From Pseudonocardia oroxyli (GTDB lineage Bacteria; Actinomycetota; Actinomycetes; Mycobacteriales; Pseudonocardiaceae): 64,000 nucleotides of DNA. This document shows, piece after piece, positions 42,572 through 51,621 of this stretch. How positions within the stretch are numbered: position 1 is the stretch's first letter; every line of letters begins with the position of its first letter. The stretch covers positions 57,228 through 121,227 of the forward strand of contig NZ_FNBE01000022.1 of NCBI RefSeq assembly GCF_900102195.1, given 5' to 3'. The notes below the pieces were generated by a model. The model was not told the DNA's origin. It was given only the letters and a program-made list of their open reading frames with translations, and did not search any database. The position numbers and the translations under genes were made by a program.

Positions 42572-45337
42572 GTGCCCCCAGATGACCGACCACCATCTAG
42601 CCTTCAGGACATACTCCGCCGTCGCAGTGGAAACTTTGTTGGTCGAGCTGAGCAGACGCGGGAGTATCGGGAGAACATAACTCGCGGCGTTGACGAGGAC
42701 GACCGGGTCTTCCTGTACAGCATCACAGGTCAAGCCGGTGTCGGAAAATCCTCTTTAATGCGTCAGTTCTTGCGAACTGCCGAGAGTCACGGCGCGATCA
42801 GCGCATGGACCGACGCGGCAGATGATGAGATCATCGATCCTTTATCAGATATTTGTCGACAGCTCCAAGATGCAGGTCTAGATTTTCGACGAACCCGGAA
42901 GAAGATCGATCGCTATCTCGTTCGTCGCACACTTGTGTTACGCGCCTCGGGCGCACCCATAGGAACCGCGGCACTACTTCTATCGGCCGCCATACGCGCA
43001 TCTTCAAAAATGGCCAAGCCGCTGCCCGTGGTAGGAGAGATTGCGGAAGCCGTCGCCGAGTCAGCCTCACAGGAGAATATTGAGGCCGCAGGAGAGTTCA
43101 TAGCCAAGATTCTAAAATCGAAGACAGACTTGGAGCTCGTCCTCAATCCAGTACAAATCCTAACGGAACAGTTCGTCAGTGACCTGCGGAGTTCAGGCGT
43201 CGAAGGGGAGCTGATCGCAGTATTCGTTGACACCTTCGAGCGAAGAGCGGAGCACTTCGGGTTATGGCTTCGCGATCTGCTCTCCGGCAAGTTTGGCTCC
43301 ATCGTTCCAAACATAGTAGTCACTATCTGCGGACAGAATCCAATCAGCGACGAAGCGTGGGCGGAATTCCAGCCGGTGCACACACACTTTCCCCTTGAAG
43401 TGTTCTCAGCGGCAGAGGCGACACAGCTACTCCAACGAAATGGGATCTTCGATAAGCGACTGATTGATTCAGTTATCGAGCTGACCGGAAGACTTCCCGT
43501 ATTGGTCGGAATGCTAGCACAGAGCTCGCCTTCGACAGATGCGCTTGTCGACCCAACAGAAACGGCAGTGGACAGGTTCCTAAAGTGGGAGTCCGATGAA
43601 CACCGCCGAACGGCCGCCCTCAAATCGTCCATTCCTCGGCGATTAAACCTAGACATCCTCCAAGAGCTGTCAGATGATCCCAAGGAATTGGCCGATTGGC
43701 TGAAATCTCTAGCGTTCGTCAGCAGCGATGGTGGAACACTGAAATATCATGATGTCGTCCGCGCTTCAATGCTTAAGGTCCAGCGACTGCAGCATCCGAC
43801 TCGATATCACGAAGCGCACGGGCGACTCGCCGCCTATTTTAGGCGTATTCGTGCCGAGATGACCAACCGAAGAGGCCCGGATGCGCGGCAGGCGCAGGAT
43901 GCCTACTGGTATCACCACATATGCGCTGCACCGAGCGAGATCACCCTTGATCAACTTGAAAGACGGACTTGCTTCATGATTTCACTCGGACCTACGTCAC
44001 TCGAGGGATGGGTCTCAACTCTTCGGGAAGCTGCCCGAGACTCCGGATCTGACGTGATCCAGGCCTACGCGACTCGACTAGCTGCGGCGACAGAGGCACC
44101 ACAGGACGTTGACGGCCTGATCGCCTACCTGGGACGAATTATCGATGATCCAAGGCGAGAACTTCTCACACAGCGCTCCGCCCTCATGGAGAGAGCACCA
44201 CTCCTAGAGACGGTACGCAGCTATGATGCGGCGCTCGCCGACTATGAGAAACTTCGCGAGATGGCGGAGGACTCAATAATCTGGCCGATAGCTTGCTCTC
44301 GAGTCTTGATCTACGCGGGTCGATATGACGACGCAGTCAGGACGCTGGACGGCGTTACGGCGGAAGAAGGCGCCCTGCCGAGGCTACTAGAACAGAAGGC
44401 CCGCGCCCTAAATGCGACTCGCAGATTTGCGGAGGCCGACCTACTCCTGAGCGAGGCTATCGAGTTGAGCCCCACTCAAGGCTCGCTATTTTCACTGCGC
44501 TCCAAGACGAGACGCCTGCTTGGCAGGCTTGACGAGGCCCTACTGGACGCCGAACGTGGCATCTCCCTGAATCCAGAGAACCCTGCCCGCATCGTATTTC
44601 GAATCGACTGCCTCGAAGCGCTCGGGGACTATTCCGCAGCCCTCGAGTGCGCTCGACAGATTCGGGCAATGCGCCCCCAGAACCCCTACTATGCCTCGGT
44701 GTTAGCGCGAGCCCTAAGCGATACTGGGGATTACGACGAAGCTTTGGAGCTCTTCGGTCAGGTCGACGTCAATTCTCGACAGTTCGCCGATACCATGTTC
44801 AATATCGGAGAACTCCACAGATTCAACGATCGTCTGAGTAAAGCCAGACAAGCATACGCGTCCGCTCTCAGCGCGAGCGACGAAGACCTTGCCAAACGGG
44901 ATTGGGTGCGACTCCGACTAGCAGAACTGGACAGATTCGAGCACCGATACGCAGAAGCCTATGAAGAATTGCTGTCGATCGACACATTAGAGGGACTAGA
45001 GGAAATTTGGAGGCTGTATACAATTATTACGACAGCGACGGTCTCCAAGGACCCACTCGACGACACGAACGAACGGCGACGACTGGCATCGATCCTACGA
45101 GACCTGCCCGATAGGCCAGACTACGAAGACACGGGGAGTTACCACTTCAATGCCGCCCTCGGGCGAATCGCTCTGGGAGAGACCGAGGCAGCAAGGTCAG
45201 AATTTGAAGCTTTCCTATCCTGCACTCGAAGCGCTTATACAAATATGCAGGCACGAGTACTGCTCACTGAGTGCGTCGCCGCCCATACCGACAGGCAGGA
45301 CGTTCTCAATCGCATGCTGATCTCCTTGGAGCGCTGA
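42572..45337 (+). CDS. STAND-type NTPase with TPR C-terminal region, candidate defence protein
   Basis: 921 residues. P-loop at about 52-60 reads G-Q-A-G-V-G-K-S-S within Y-S-I-T-G-Q-A-G; a short lead-in has F-V-G-R-A-E-Q, the STAND pre-domain. Walker B is I-A-V-F-V-D-T-F-E. An NB-ARC-like winged-helix region follows. From about residue 540 a TPR array runs to the end, with repeats such as A-L-N-A-T-R-R-F-A-E-A-D and L-G-R-L-D-E-A-L-L-D-A-E. There is no clear N-terminal effector domain. Base composition is visibly AT-richer than all neighbours and codon use differs, pointing to transfer. It lies among IS and integrase remnants. STAND-TPR proteins are known as phage sensors (Avs-like) or regulators; the choice here is inferred. 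Confidence 0.85.
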   Translation: MPPDDRPPSSLQDILRRRSGNFVGRAEQTREYRENITRGVDEDDRVFLYSITGQAGVGKSSLMRQFLRTAESHGAISAWTDAADDEIIDPLSDICRQLQDAGLDFRRTRKKIDRYLVRRTLVLRASGAPIGTAALLLSAAIRASSKMAKPLPVVGEIAEAVAESASQENIEAAGEFIAKILKSKTDLELVLNPVQILTEQFVSDLRSSGVEGELIAVFVDTFERRAEHFGLWLRDLLSGKFGSIVPNIVVTICGQNPISDEAWAEFQPVHTHFPLEVFSAAEATQLLQRNGIFDKRLIDSVIELTGRLPVLVGMLAQSSPSTDALVDPTETAVDRFLKWESDEHRRTAALKSSIPRRLNLDILQELSDDPKELADWLKSLAFVSSDGGTLKYHDVVRASMLKVQRLQHPTRYHEAHGRLAAYFRRIRAEMTNRRGPDARQAQDAYWYHHICAAPSEITLDQLERRTCFMISLGPTSLEGWVSTLREAARDSGSDVIQAYATRLAAATEAPQDVDGLIAYLGRIIDDPRRELLTQRSALMERAPLLETVRSYDAALADYEKLREMAEDSIIWPIACSRVLIYAGRYDDAVRTLDGVTAEEGALPRLLEQKARALNATRRFAEADLLLSEAIELSPTQGSLFSLRSKTRRLLGRLDEALLDAERGISLNPENPARIVFRIDCLEALGDYSAALECARQIRAMRPQNPYYASVLARALSDTGDYDEALELFGQVDVNSRQFADTMFNIGELHRFNDRLSKARQAYASALSASDEDLAKRDWVRLRLAELDRFEHRYAEAYEELLSIDTLEGLEEIWRLYTIITTATVSKDPLDDTNERRRLASILRDLPDRPDYEDTGSYHFNAALGRIALGETEAARSEFEAFLSCTRSAYTNMQARVLLTECVAAHTDRQDVLNRMLISLER

Positions 45338-45489
45338 TTTCCAAGCTCGCCTAGACGATATTAAAAAGTCCGATCGTAACGACGCCTCGCGCGGCAGAGC
45401 AGTAGACGACCGCAGGTCGACCAAGGATCCAAAACGCTACCCGGTGTCTCCGGCTCGGCGCAGTCGCTGTGGCATGGCTCGACCAATTT

Positions 45490-46303
45490 GACCTGCTGCA
45501 CGCTGGTCTGTCTCGGAGAACCAGGCGGAGTATGTGCGTAGCGTCGTCGTGCCGCCGCTACCCGTGGCCCAAGCGGCCCGCGACCGTTCGCGGGTCAACG
45601 CCCGCAGCAATGAGCTCCGTCGCCGAGTAGTGGCGGAGTTTGTGGTAGGTGGTGTCTATGCCGAGGCGGGTGACCCTGCGGTCCTAGCGCTGGGTCACGC
45701 TGTCCGGGGTCATGAAGGTCGAGCCGTCGGGGGCGCCGGGAAGGGGTAGGCGTTCGGTCGAAGCTTGGCGCCCAGCTGCTCGCAGCGGGCCTCCAGGCGC
45801 GCAACATGCTCCTTCAGCACCGCTACCGTCTCGTCGTCGAGGGCAATGCGGCGTTGCTGGTGAGTCTTGAGATCGCCTTCATCCCAGCCCCAGCCGGGCT
45901 CGCGGCGGATGGCTCGGTCAAGCCAGAGGGTCTCGCGGCCGGGGTGAGTCCACCGACTCCAGCTTCGCTGCGCAGAGCTCGCCGCGGCGGACGCCCGTCG
46001 TCATCACCGAATCGCCTTCTTGAACGCGCCGGACAGGATGAAATGGATATGGCGGATCGTCGTGGCCGCCAGTGGCTTGCAGCGGTGCGGGCGGCGCTCG
46101 TTGATCTGGTGGACGAAGCGGACGCGGACCGCCTCAGCCTCCTTCTCGACCTGCGGGCCCGGCCGGTCGATCTCGATCAGCTCGTGGCAGCGCTTCGACA
46201 GCGGGTCGACCCCGGCGTAGACGCGGACGCGCAGTGCGCCGCTCGGGAGCTTCTCGATGCTGCCCGTCGCGCGCTTGCTGTGGGTGCCCGGCTTGCCTGC
46301 CAT
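45490..46303 (-). pseudogene. Tyrosine recombinase (integrase), decayed
   Basis: Minus-strand fragments of one integrase are seen in order. The N-terminal part reads G-S-I-E-K-L-P-S-G-A-L-R-V-R-V-Y-A-G-V-D. A deletion then joins it to T-I-R-H-I-H-F-I-L-S-G-A-F-K-K-A. Out of frame further on come Q-Q-R-R-I-A-L-D-D-E-T-V and, after an in-frame TAG, I-D-T-T-Y-H-K-L-R-H-Y-S-A-T, where H-x-L-R-H is the catalytic box. Near the end G-R-L-G-H-G is followed by a stop and a shift. It cannot be functional. It is of the type carried by actinobacterial ICEs and phages and may have served the conjugation element. Confidence 0.85.
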
Positions 46304-46428
46304 GGAACGGGAGTTTGCGATTTCTTGCCATGCAGTGCTAGTCGACGAATTTTCCGTGGCCTTATCGTAACACCATCGCGGTCTTTATCGAATAAGTTCT
46401 TGTCGGCGCTGGACGCTAGGATGATCGC

Positions 46429-47049
46429 GTGGAGCAGGACGAGGTCACCGAGACTGATGATGAGTGGTTCGAGCGGCGTGAGGCCATCGCCGAAGCCATC
46501 ATCGCGACGGAGCCGACGAGCCTGCGCGAGTACGCCGAGACTCCCAAGTACCCGGACGAGTACTGGGGAGACCTCGACTTCGAGCGCTACCTTCACACGG
46601 GGTGCTCCATCCGTGCGGGCAACTTCATCGTCAACGATCCCTGGAAGCTCGCTGCGACCCTGCGCGTAATGGGTGTCCGCTGCCCCGTGCGTGGTTGCTT
46701 CCTCGCCGATTGCTTCAGGTTCCCGACGGGTGAGGGGTCCGCGAATTTTCTTGCCATCTCCAACAACCGGCGCGGTGAGAGCAAGGGGTGCTTTCTGCTG
46801 TGGCAGTTCTCGATGCCGAGAGGCATGATGCAGTACCTCGCAGCTTCTTGTAGGTGCGGCTCGGCCCGCCTGAAGACCTTCTGGCTGCTGCGTGCGGCCG
46901 AGGCAACCTGCGGCTACTACTCAGACGTCGAGCTTGCTATTCAGCCCATGGAGATCCAGCGCGGTGTGCGGAGCGGGGTGTTCATCCCGGCGCCGGCGGC
47001 GTGGCGCCCAAAGAAGTCGTCGTCGCGGCCTGGTAACGTCCAAACCTGA
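46429..47049 (+). CDS. Hypothetical protein, Cys-rich centre
   Basis: 206 residues from GTG 46429. TAGGAT six bases upstream looks like a -10 box for leaderless expression. An acidic N-terminus (E-Q-D-E-V-T-E-T-D-D-E) is followed by C-P-V-R-G-C-F-L-A-D-C-F-R-F and S-C-R-C-G-S-A-R-L, which could bind a metal. No family is recognised. Its position between integrase and phage terminase remnants suggests mobile or prophage origin. Confidence 0.55.
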   Translation: MEQDEVTETDDEWFERREAIAEAIIATEPTSLREYAETPKYPDEYWGDLDFERYLHTGCSIRAGNFIVNDPWKLAATLRVMGVRCPVRGCFLADCFRFPTGEGSANFLAISNNRRGESKGCFLLWQFSMPRGMMQYLAASCRCGSARLKTFWLLRAAEATCGYYSDVELAIQPMEIQRGVRSGVFIPAPAAWRPKKSSSRPGNVQT

Positions 47050-47170
47050 CACGAACAGCCGTCCGCGCTGCCTCACGGCGAGTGCGACATCCAGCTTCCA
47101 CGGGGTGTCCCGCCGCAGCCTCCCGGAGATGGACGCCCGGGGACATTCCCTGGAAGGGGTCTGTTCTCCT

Positions 47171-47404
47171 GTGCCCGAGCTTCTGATGTACGGCATCCTC
47201 CTGCTGGCCACGGCGTTGGTCGGTGGCTTCTTCGGCTACCTCAAGTACCGCGCCTACTTGAAGTCGATCGACAAGGTCATCGAGAAGCTGGGTGTTCCCG
47301 GCCTCAAGGCCGCCGCCTCGATCGCCAAGCCCACCGCCACACCGTTGCCGAGCGTGCGGTCCCTGAAAGGGCCGAAGGAGCCACCGAGCCAGACCGCGGC
47401 GTGA
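47171..47404 (+). CDS. Small membrane-anchored protein, unknown
   Basis: 77 residues from GTG 47171. One membrane helix (M-Y-G-I-L-L-L-A-T-A-L-V-G-G-F-F-G-Y) is followed by a basic amphipathic segment and a Pro-rich tail. No family recognised. It abuts the end of the terminase remnant on the opposite strand. Confidence 0.5.
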   Translation: MPELLMYGILLLATALVGGFFGYLKYRAYLKSIDKVIEKLGVPGLKAAASIAKPTATPLPSVRSLKGPKEPPSQTAA

Positions 47405-47791
47405 CTACGCGGTGCGTACCCGGACGCCCGACTTCTTCGGGTTCGCCACCCGCTCATAGATCGCTGCCCGCACGTCTGGTCCGTCGTCGTGCTTGCTCTT
47501 GCCCTTCTTCTGGTAGCCCTTCACCTGGCGGTAGAACTCCGGGTACTTGTGCTTCCAGCCCTGCGGCATGAACACGTGCCTCGTCACCCGCGCGCTCGAG
47601 GCCAGGATGCACGCTTCCTTGTTCTGAGTTTGCGGCACGGACTTGACGACGCACCGCACGCTGCCCAGCGCCTTCAGCTCGCGCTCGACGTTGCGCGCCC
47701 AGCCGCGGCCACCGTTGTTGCTCTCGATCTCGGCAACGCCGACGCCGTCCTCGTTCAGCGTCTTGGCCACGGCCGGCTCGGTCACCTCCAT
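47405..47791 (-). pseudogene. Phage terminase large subunit, C-terminal nuclease fragment
   Basis: The minus-strand frame encodes A-E-I-E-S-N-N-G-G-R-G-W-A-R-N, then N-K-E-A-C-I-L, Y-P-E-F-Y-R-Q-V-K-G-Y and K-S-K-H-D-D-G-P-D-V-R-A-A. These are the RNase H-like nuclease motifs of terminase large subunits, including the late Asp pair. About 128 residues remain; the ATPase half is absent. The open frame continues upstream to 48418 but loses all similarity. It is a prophage relic. Confidence 0.82.
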
Positions 47792-48015
47792 GCGCTTAAA
47801 AGAGGAGACGGCTACCTCGGCAAGAGCTGAGGCCGCCCCGACGCCCGGGTGGTCGATGACGAGATCGCACCCAGGACGTACCCGCATTCCTTCACGCGGC
47901 CCTCCAAGGCCAACATCTACGCAGCCCAGGGCCGACATCGTCGAAGAATCGCTCCACCCCTGCGGAGGGAGCGAAGAACTGACCTCCTCCTCCCAAACCG
48001 GCACTCCACGGCGCC

Positions 48016-48528
48016 TCATCGACGAACGAGGATCACAAGACCGAGCCGAGTTCGGCCGACGAGGAGAGCGGTCGCGAGGCCTGCGCAGGCGACGGCCGCA
48101 GGAAGAAGAGCGAACGCAACCACGCTGCCGTCGGTTGAGCCCTGAGGCCTTCGCTCGCAGCTTTCGAGATGGCGGCTCTCGTTCGGAGGTAATACGAGGG
48201 CCCCATCGTGCTCGTACGGACGCGCCGCGGTGGCGCCGCTCGACCACACAGCGAGGCTGTCGAAGCATCCGCCAGCCGACGAGGCAGCGGCGGCGCTTAC
48301 CACCTCCCCCACGCGCCGCCCATCCAGAATCTGCCCCTCCTGAACGCAGTCCTTGACCTCCACTCCGAGCCAGACGACGTCCTGCCGCTCCTCGTAGCGG
48401 TACTCCGTGCCGCGGCAACCTGCCGCCTCGAGGGCACTGACGAGCGGGTCCGGGATGCTGCGCAGCGCGACGACGCCGAACGGCACCACGAGACAGGTGA
48501 GCAGGCCGATGACGAGAAGCACGCGCAT
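48016..48528 (-). CDS. Hypothetical exported or two-helix membrane protein
   Basis: 170 residues. An N-terminal hydrophobic helix (V-L-L-V-I-G-L-L-T-C-L-V-V-P-F-G-V-V) is followed by a Cys-containing extracytoplasmic domain with E-Y-R-Y-E-E-R-Q-D-V-V-W-L and a C-terminal helix (F-A-L-L-P-A-A-V-A-C-A-G-L-A). No family recognised. It is divergent from the pilus operon and could belong to it functionally, but nothing shows this. Confidence 0.5.
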   Translation of the reverse strand: MRVLLVIGLLTCLVVPFGVVALRSIPDPLVSALEAAGCRGTEYRYEERQDVVWLGVEVKDCVQEGQILDGRRVGEVVSAAAASSAGGCFDSLAVWSSGATAARPYEHDGALVLPPNESRHLESCERRPQGSTDGSVVAFALLPAAVACAGLATALLVGRTRLGLVILVRR

Positions 48529-48888
48529 GTCGTCAGGCTCACGGCGAGCTCGCGGCGGCGCGACTCCCGCCGAGGGATCTGTGGATAACTTTCCACTTCG
48601 TCGTTCACGATCGCGAACGCCACCGTCGTCGCGAGGCAGCTACTCCGGCAGCGACGGTTATCGCAGTTCAGACACTGTGCACGAGGCGCTCGGACTTCGT
48701 GCACAGACCACGGCGGACTGCTCCATCTGGAGCAACTCGTTCAGAAAGCCCGCGGCCGCGCACCCTGCCGTGCACGCTGCTCACCTGTTCCCGCGGAGGA
48801 GGTGTCGTCGATGGGTGGAGCACGATCTCAATACGATCGCTGCGCGAGAGTGCACGAAGACTGCGCGAGTTCGACCAGGATCGCTGTC
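48529..48888. other. Intergenic region upstream of pilus operon, no gene seen
   Basis: This 360-bp divergent gap probably holds the promoters of the pilus operon and of the gene at 48528. I see no credible ORF. A single TGTGGATAA (48580-48588) matches a DnaA box on the minus strand; one box is not an origin. Confidence 0.4.
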
Positions 48889-49422
48889 GTGGCTCTTCCT
48901 CGCGTCGCCTCCACCACGACCGTGCGCCTCGGCGCCGTGATCCTCGGGGCTGCTGTCCTGGCAGCCTGCTCGTCCGCCCCGAGCCCGGCCCCGGAACCTC
49001 CCGCTCCTGATCCCTCTGTCGAAGCGCTCGCGGTGTACGCCGACTTCTTCAGGGTCAGCCAGGATGCCAATGCTGCCCCCACCGCACGGGATTGGACCGC
49101 CGAGCTGCGTCAGCTCGCACGAGGGCAGGCCCTCGACGCGGCGGTGCTCGATGTGCAGAACTACGCGTCGCTGTCCGCTCGTGTGGACGGGCGGCTCGGG
49201 CAGGCTCCCGCCGTCGACCCAGCCGTGCCGGCGACGAACGACAAAGTCTCTGTGCTCGACTGCCTGGACGCGACGGGCGTCCGCGTGCTGACCGCGGACG
49301 GGCGTCAACTCGGCGATCAGGCCAACCAGTCCCCTCGCTACCGCTACCGCGCGGAGGTCGTCCGCGACGGCGACCGCTGGTGGGTGGAGCGGGCGATACC
49401 GGCACCGGAGGAGCCGTGCTGA
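48889..49422 (+). CDS. Lipoprotein of the Tad pilus locus
   Basis: 177 residues from GTG 48889, with AGGA eight bases upstream. Signal peptide with lipobox L-A-A-C-S-S-A. The mature part has a short helical region (V-Y-A-D-F-F-R-V-S-Q) and an NTF2/cystatin-like strand pattern ending W-W-V-E-R-A. It overlaps the next gene by seven bases. A role as pilus-associated envelope protein is inferred from position. Confidence 0.72.
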   Translation: MALPRVASTTTVRLGAVILGAAVLAACSSAPSPAPEPPAPDPSVEALAVYADFFRVSQDANAAPTARDWTAELRQLARGQALDAAVLDVQNYASLSARVDGRLGQAPAVDPAVPATNDKVSVLDCLDATGVRVLTADGRQLGDQANQSPRYRYRAEVVRDGDRWWVERAIPAPEEPC

Positions 49423-50273
49423 CCCGGCGCGCCGCGACCGTCGCGACGATCCTGCTCATCGCTCCGGGCCTCGGGCACGCGTCCGCAGCCGCGGCACCGG
49501 GGGGCTGCCAGGTGCTTTCGGCGATGGGACTGTGCCTCGTCGAGGCGGCCGATCCTGGGCGACCAGGTGGTCCAGCGGCACCACAATCTGCGGAGCCGGG
49601 CCCGCCAGCACGAAATGCATCGGCTGCACCGCGACGCCCGAGCATCGCTCCGAGCCGGGAGATCGCCGAAGCAATTCCGCAGGACCTCGTCCAGAATCTG
49701 TTCGGCATCGCCCCGCCCGGCGAGGAACCGGTAGCGAATGCCCCTGCCGCAGGACAGGCGGCTGTCGCCGTCGATCCGGATATTCCCACCAGAATCGCCA
49801 TCAACCGACTCGAGCTCCAGAAGCCGACCATCCGTCTGTCCGGCCAGGAACAGCTCTACGTCGGCGTGCCGGTATGGCTGTGGATCGACCAAGACCAGGC
49901 CGAGGACGACGTGGTGACGGCGGCCGCCGCCGTTGGAGACGCGAACGTCGTAGCAACGGCGCGGCTCACCGGAGTGGAATGGTCGATGGGGCCACCGGAT
50001 TCGGCCGTCCTCTGTGCCGGACCGGGCACACCGTGGACCGGCGAGCCCGGGCCGTCTCCCGACTGCGGATACACCTATTCCGAGCGCTCGCTGCCGGACA
50101 GGACCGCGGGCGTCGGCAGCTGGACGGTCGTGGCGACGGCCGTGTGGCAAGTCCAGTGGGAGGGCGTCTCAGGCGGGTTGCCGGTCGCCGGCGCTGAAGA
50201 AGTCCGCCTGGCATCCGAGGTGGAGATCCCCGTGGACGAGGTTCAGGTGCTCGTGAGCGGAGGCGGCCGGTGA
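49416..50273 (+). CDS. Secreted protein of the Tad locus
   Basis: 285 residues from GTG 49416. Signal peptide V-L-T-R-R-A-A-T-V-A-T-I-L-L-I-A-P. The mature protein has a Pro-rich region and a beta-rich domain with V-G-V-P-V-W-L-W-I-D, C-A-G-P-G-T-P-W and S-P-D-C-G-Y-T-Y, giving one likely disulfide. Similar proteins occur at this position in actinobacterial Tad clusters; the function is not known. Confidence 0.72.
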   Translation: MLTRRAATVATILLIAPGLGHASAAAAPGGCQVLSAMGLCLVEAADPGRPGGPAAPQSAEPGPPARNASAAPRRPSIAPSREIAEAIPQDLVQNLFGIAPPGEEPVANAPAAGQAAVAVDPDIPTRIAINRLELQKPTIRLSGQEQLYVGVPVWLWIDQDQAEDDVVTAAAAVGDANVVATARLTGVEWSMGPPDSAVLCAGPGTPWTGEPGPSPDCGYTYSERSLPDRTAGVGSWTVVATAVWQVQWEGVSGGLPVAGAEEVRLASEVEIPVDEVQVLVSGGGR

Positions 50274-50896
50274 CGCTGCGACAGCAGACTGCCCGAACCG
50301 CCCAGCCCCCGGCGGCGCTGCGCGAGTCGCCGCGACGGCGAGGGCGCCAATTCTACCTCAGCCTGGCCGCAGTCCTGGGTGTGGTCGGGCTGCTCGCAGG
50401 CGTAGCCGCCATCTCAATGGTGCGCGAGTCGGAGACAGTGATCGCCGCCAATCGAGACGTCCCCCGCGGTGAGCCGCTGACGGCCGCCGACCTGGTCCAG
50501 GTCCAGATCCCCACCGGCACGGGACTCGCGTCGGTTCCGTGGACGCGTCTGCCCGACGTGGTCGGCGTACCGGTCACGGCGTCGGTCGAGCGAGGTCAGC
50601 TGATCACGCCGGGTCTTCTGCGGGCCGCGGTGTTCCCTGCGCCGGGGATGGCGGTCATGGAGGTCAGCGGACGTGAGGGCCAGATCCCGACGGAGAGTCT
50701 GGGCCCCGGCGACCGTGTACTCATCGTCGATGGTGCCGATGGTCCGGGCGAGTCCGTCGACGGCGAGATCGTTCGGCTGGGAGGGACTGCGGACCGCAGG
50801 ACGGCGCAGGTGCTGGTGCGAGTGTCCGACGCAGCTGCGGTGGCGCGGACGTCGATGGCGGGCCGTGTCGTCGTCGTCCTGGTGGAGGATCGATGA
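50270..50896 (+). CDS. cpaB: CpaB/RcpC-like SAF-domain pilus assembly protein
   Basis: 208 residues. One N-terminal membrane helix (L-S-L-A-A-V-L-G-V-V-G-L-L-A-G-V) is followed by the SAF domain: A-A-N-R-D-V-P-R-G-E-P-L-T-A-A-D-L, then V-E-R-G-Q-L-I-T. CpaB/RcpC helps assemble or stabilise the Flp pilus across the envelope. It is overlapped on both sides by ATGA/GTGA junctions. Confidence 0.83.
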   Translation: MTLRQQTARTAQPPAALRESPRRRGRQFYLSLAAVLGVVGLLAGVAAISMVRESETVIAANRDVPRGEPLTAADLVQVQIPTGTGLASVPWTRLPDVVGVPVTASVERGQLITPGLLRAAVFPAPGMAVMEVSGREGQIPTESLGPGDRVLIVDGADGPGESVDGEIVRLGGTADRRTAQVLVRVSDAAAVARTSMAGRVVVVLVEDR

Positions 50897-51621
50897 GCGT
50901 CCTGAGCTTCGTCTCGTTCAAGGGCTCCCCCGGCGTGACGACGACGGTGCTGGGGCTCGCGGCGAGCTGGCCTCGCCCGGTCATCGCCCTCGATCTCGAC
51001 CCGCAGGGTGGCGACATGCTCGTAGGGCTCGGCGGCGGCCGTGTCTCGGCGACAGGTGGAGTCGTCGATGTTCTCGCTGAGGCGCGGCTCGGCGATCTCG
51101 CAGGCGCCCTGGGCCGTCACGTAATCCGCCCGGTCAAGCACGGCCCGTTGATGCTGGCCGGGTTCGGCTCCTCGCAGGCGGCGACCGCCGTGGACTGGCG
51201 TCGAACGGCCGACCAGCTGGGGTCCTTCTGCGGCGCGGATCTTCTCGTCGACTGTGGGCGGCTCGCACACGGGCACCCGAGCACCGCGATCCTGGACTGC
51301 TCGGCAGCCGCATTCGTCCTGACCCGGTCGAACCTCGCCGCAGTCCGGCACGTCGCACGGTCCGCCCCACTCCTAGAGACTTCGGCGGCGCCGCTGCGCC
51401 TCGTGGTGGTGGGGCCCGGCCAACCGTATGACGCCGACGAGATCGCCCGTGCCTGCACTCTGCCGATCGCCGCGGCCCTGCCCGACGACCCCGCGGGTGC
51501 GCGTCACTGGAGCGGCGGGGTCGAGCCCGGGGCACGGTTCCACCGGGGAAGGCTGCAGCGCGCGTTTCTGCTCGCCGCCTCGAGGCTCGCCGCGCCCGAC
51601 CACGCCGGGCTGCAGGGATGA
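50893..51621 (+). CDS. tadZ: TadZ/CpaE-like ParA-type ATPase
   Basis: 242 residues. The deviant Walker A near residues 9-16 reads F-K-G-S-P-G-V-T-T-T, and the ParA Asp region is I-A-L-D-L-D-P-Q-G-G-D. L-L-V-D-C-G-R-L corresponds to Walker B. TadZ marks the cell site for pilus assembly. The protein lacks the N-terminal receiver-like domain of long CpaE proteins. Overlaps the TadA start by ATGA. Confidence 0.8.
   Translation: MSVLSFVSFKGSPGVTTTVLGLAASWPRPVIALDLDPQGGDMLVGLGGGRVSATGGVVDVLAEARLGDLAGALGRHVIRPVKHGPLMLAGFGSSQAATAVDWRRTADQLGSFCGADLLVDCGRLAHGHPSTAILDCSAAAFVLTRSNLAAVRHVARSAPLLETSAAPLRLVVVGPGQPYDADEIARACTLPIAAALPDDPAGARHWSGGVEPGARFHRGRLQRAFLLAASRLAAPDHAGLQG

Noticed and set aside
40984..45490. 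CRISPR or other repeat array in the mobile region
   Set aside because: No regularly spaced repeats are present; similarity between segments is explained by transposase remnants.
47792..48418. Upstream extension of the terminase frame to 337 codons
   Set aside because: The extension has no terminase similarity and an Arg/Ser-rich composition. It overlaps a more plausible membrane-protein frame at 48016-48528 on the same strand.
48580..48588. Perfect DnaA-box-like 9-mer
   Set aside because: Only one copy was seen, with no cluster, AT-rich unwinding region or dnaA gene nearby, so an origin is not supported.
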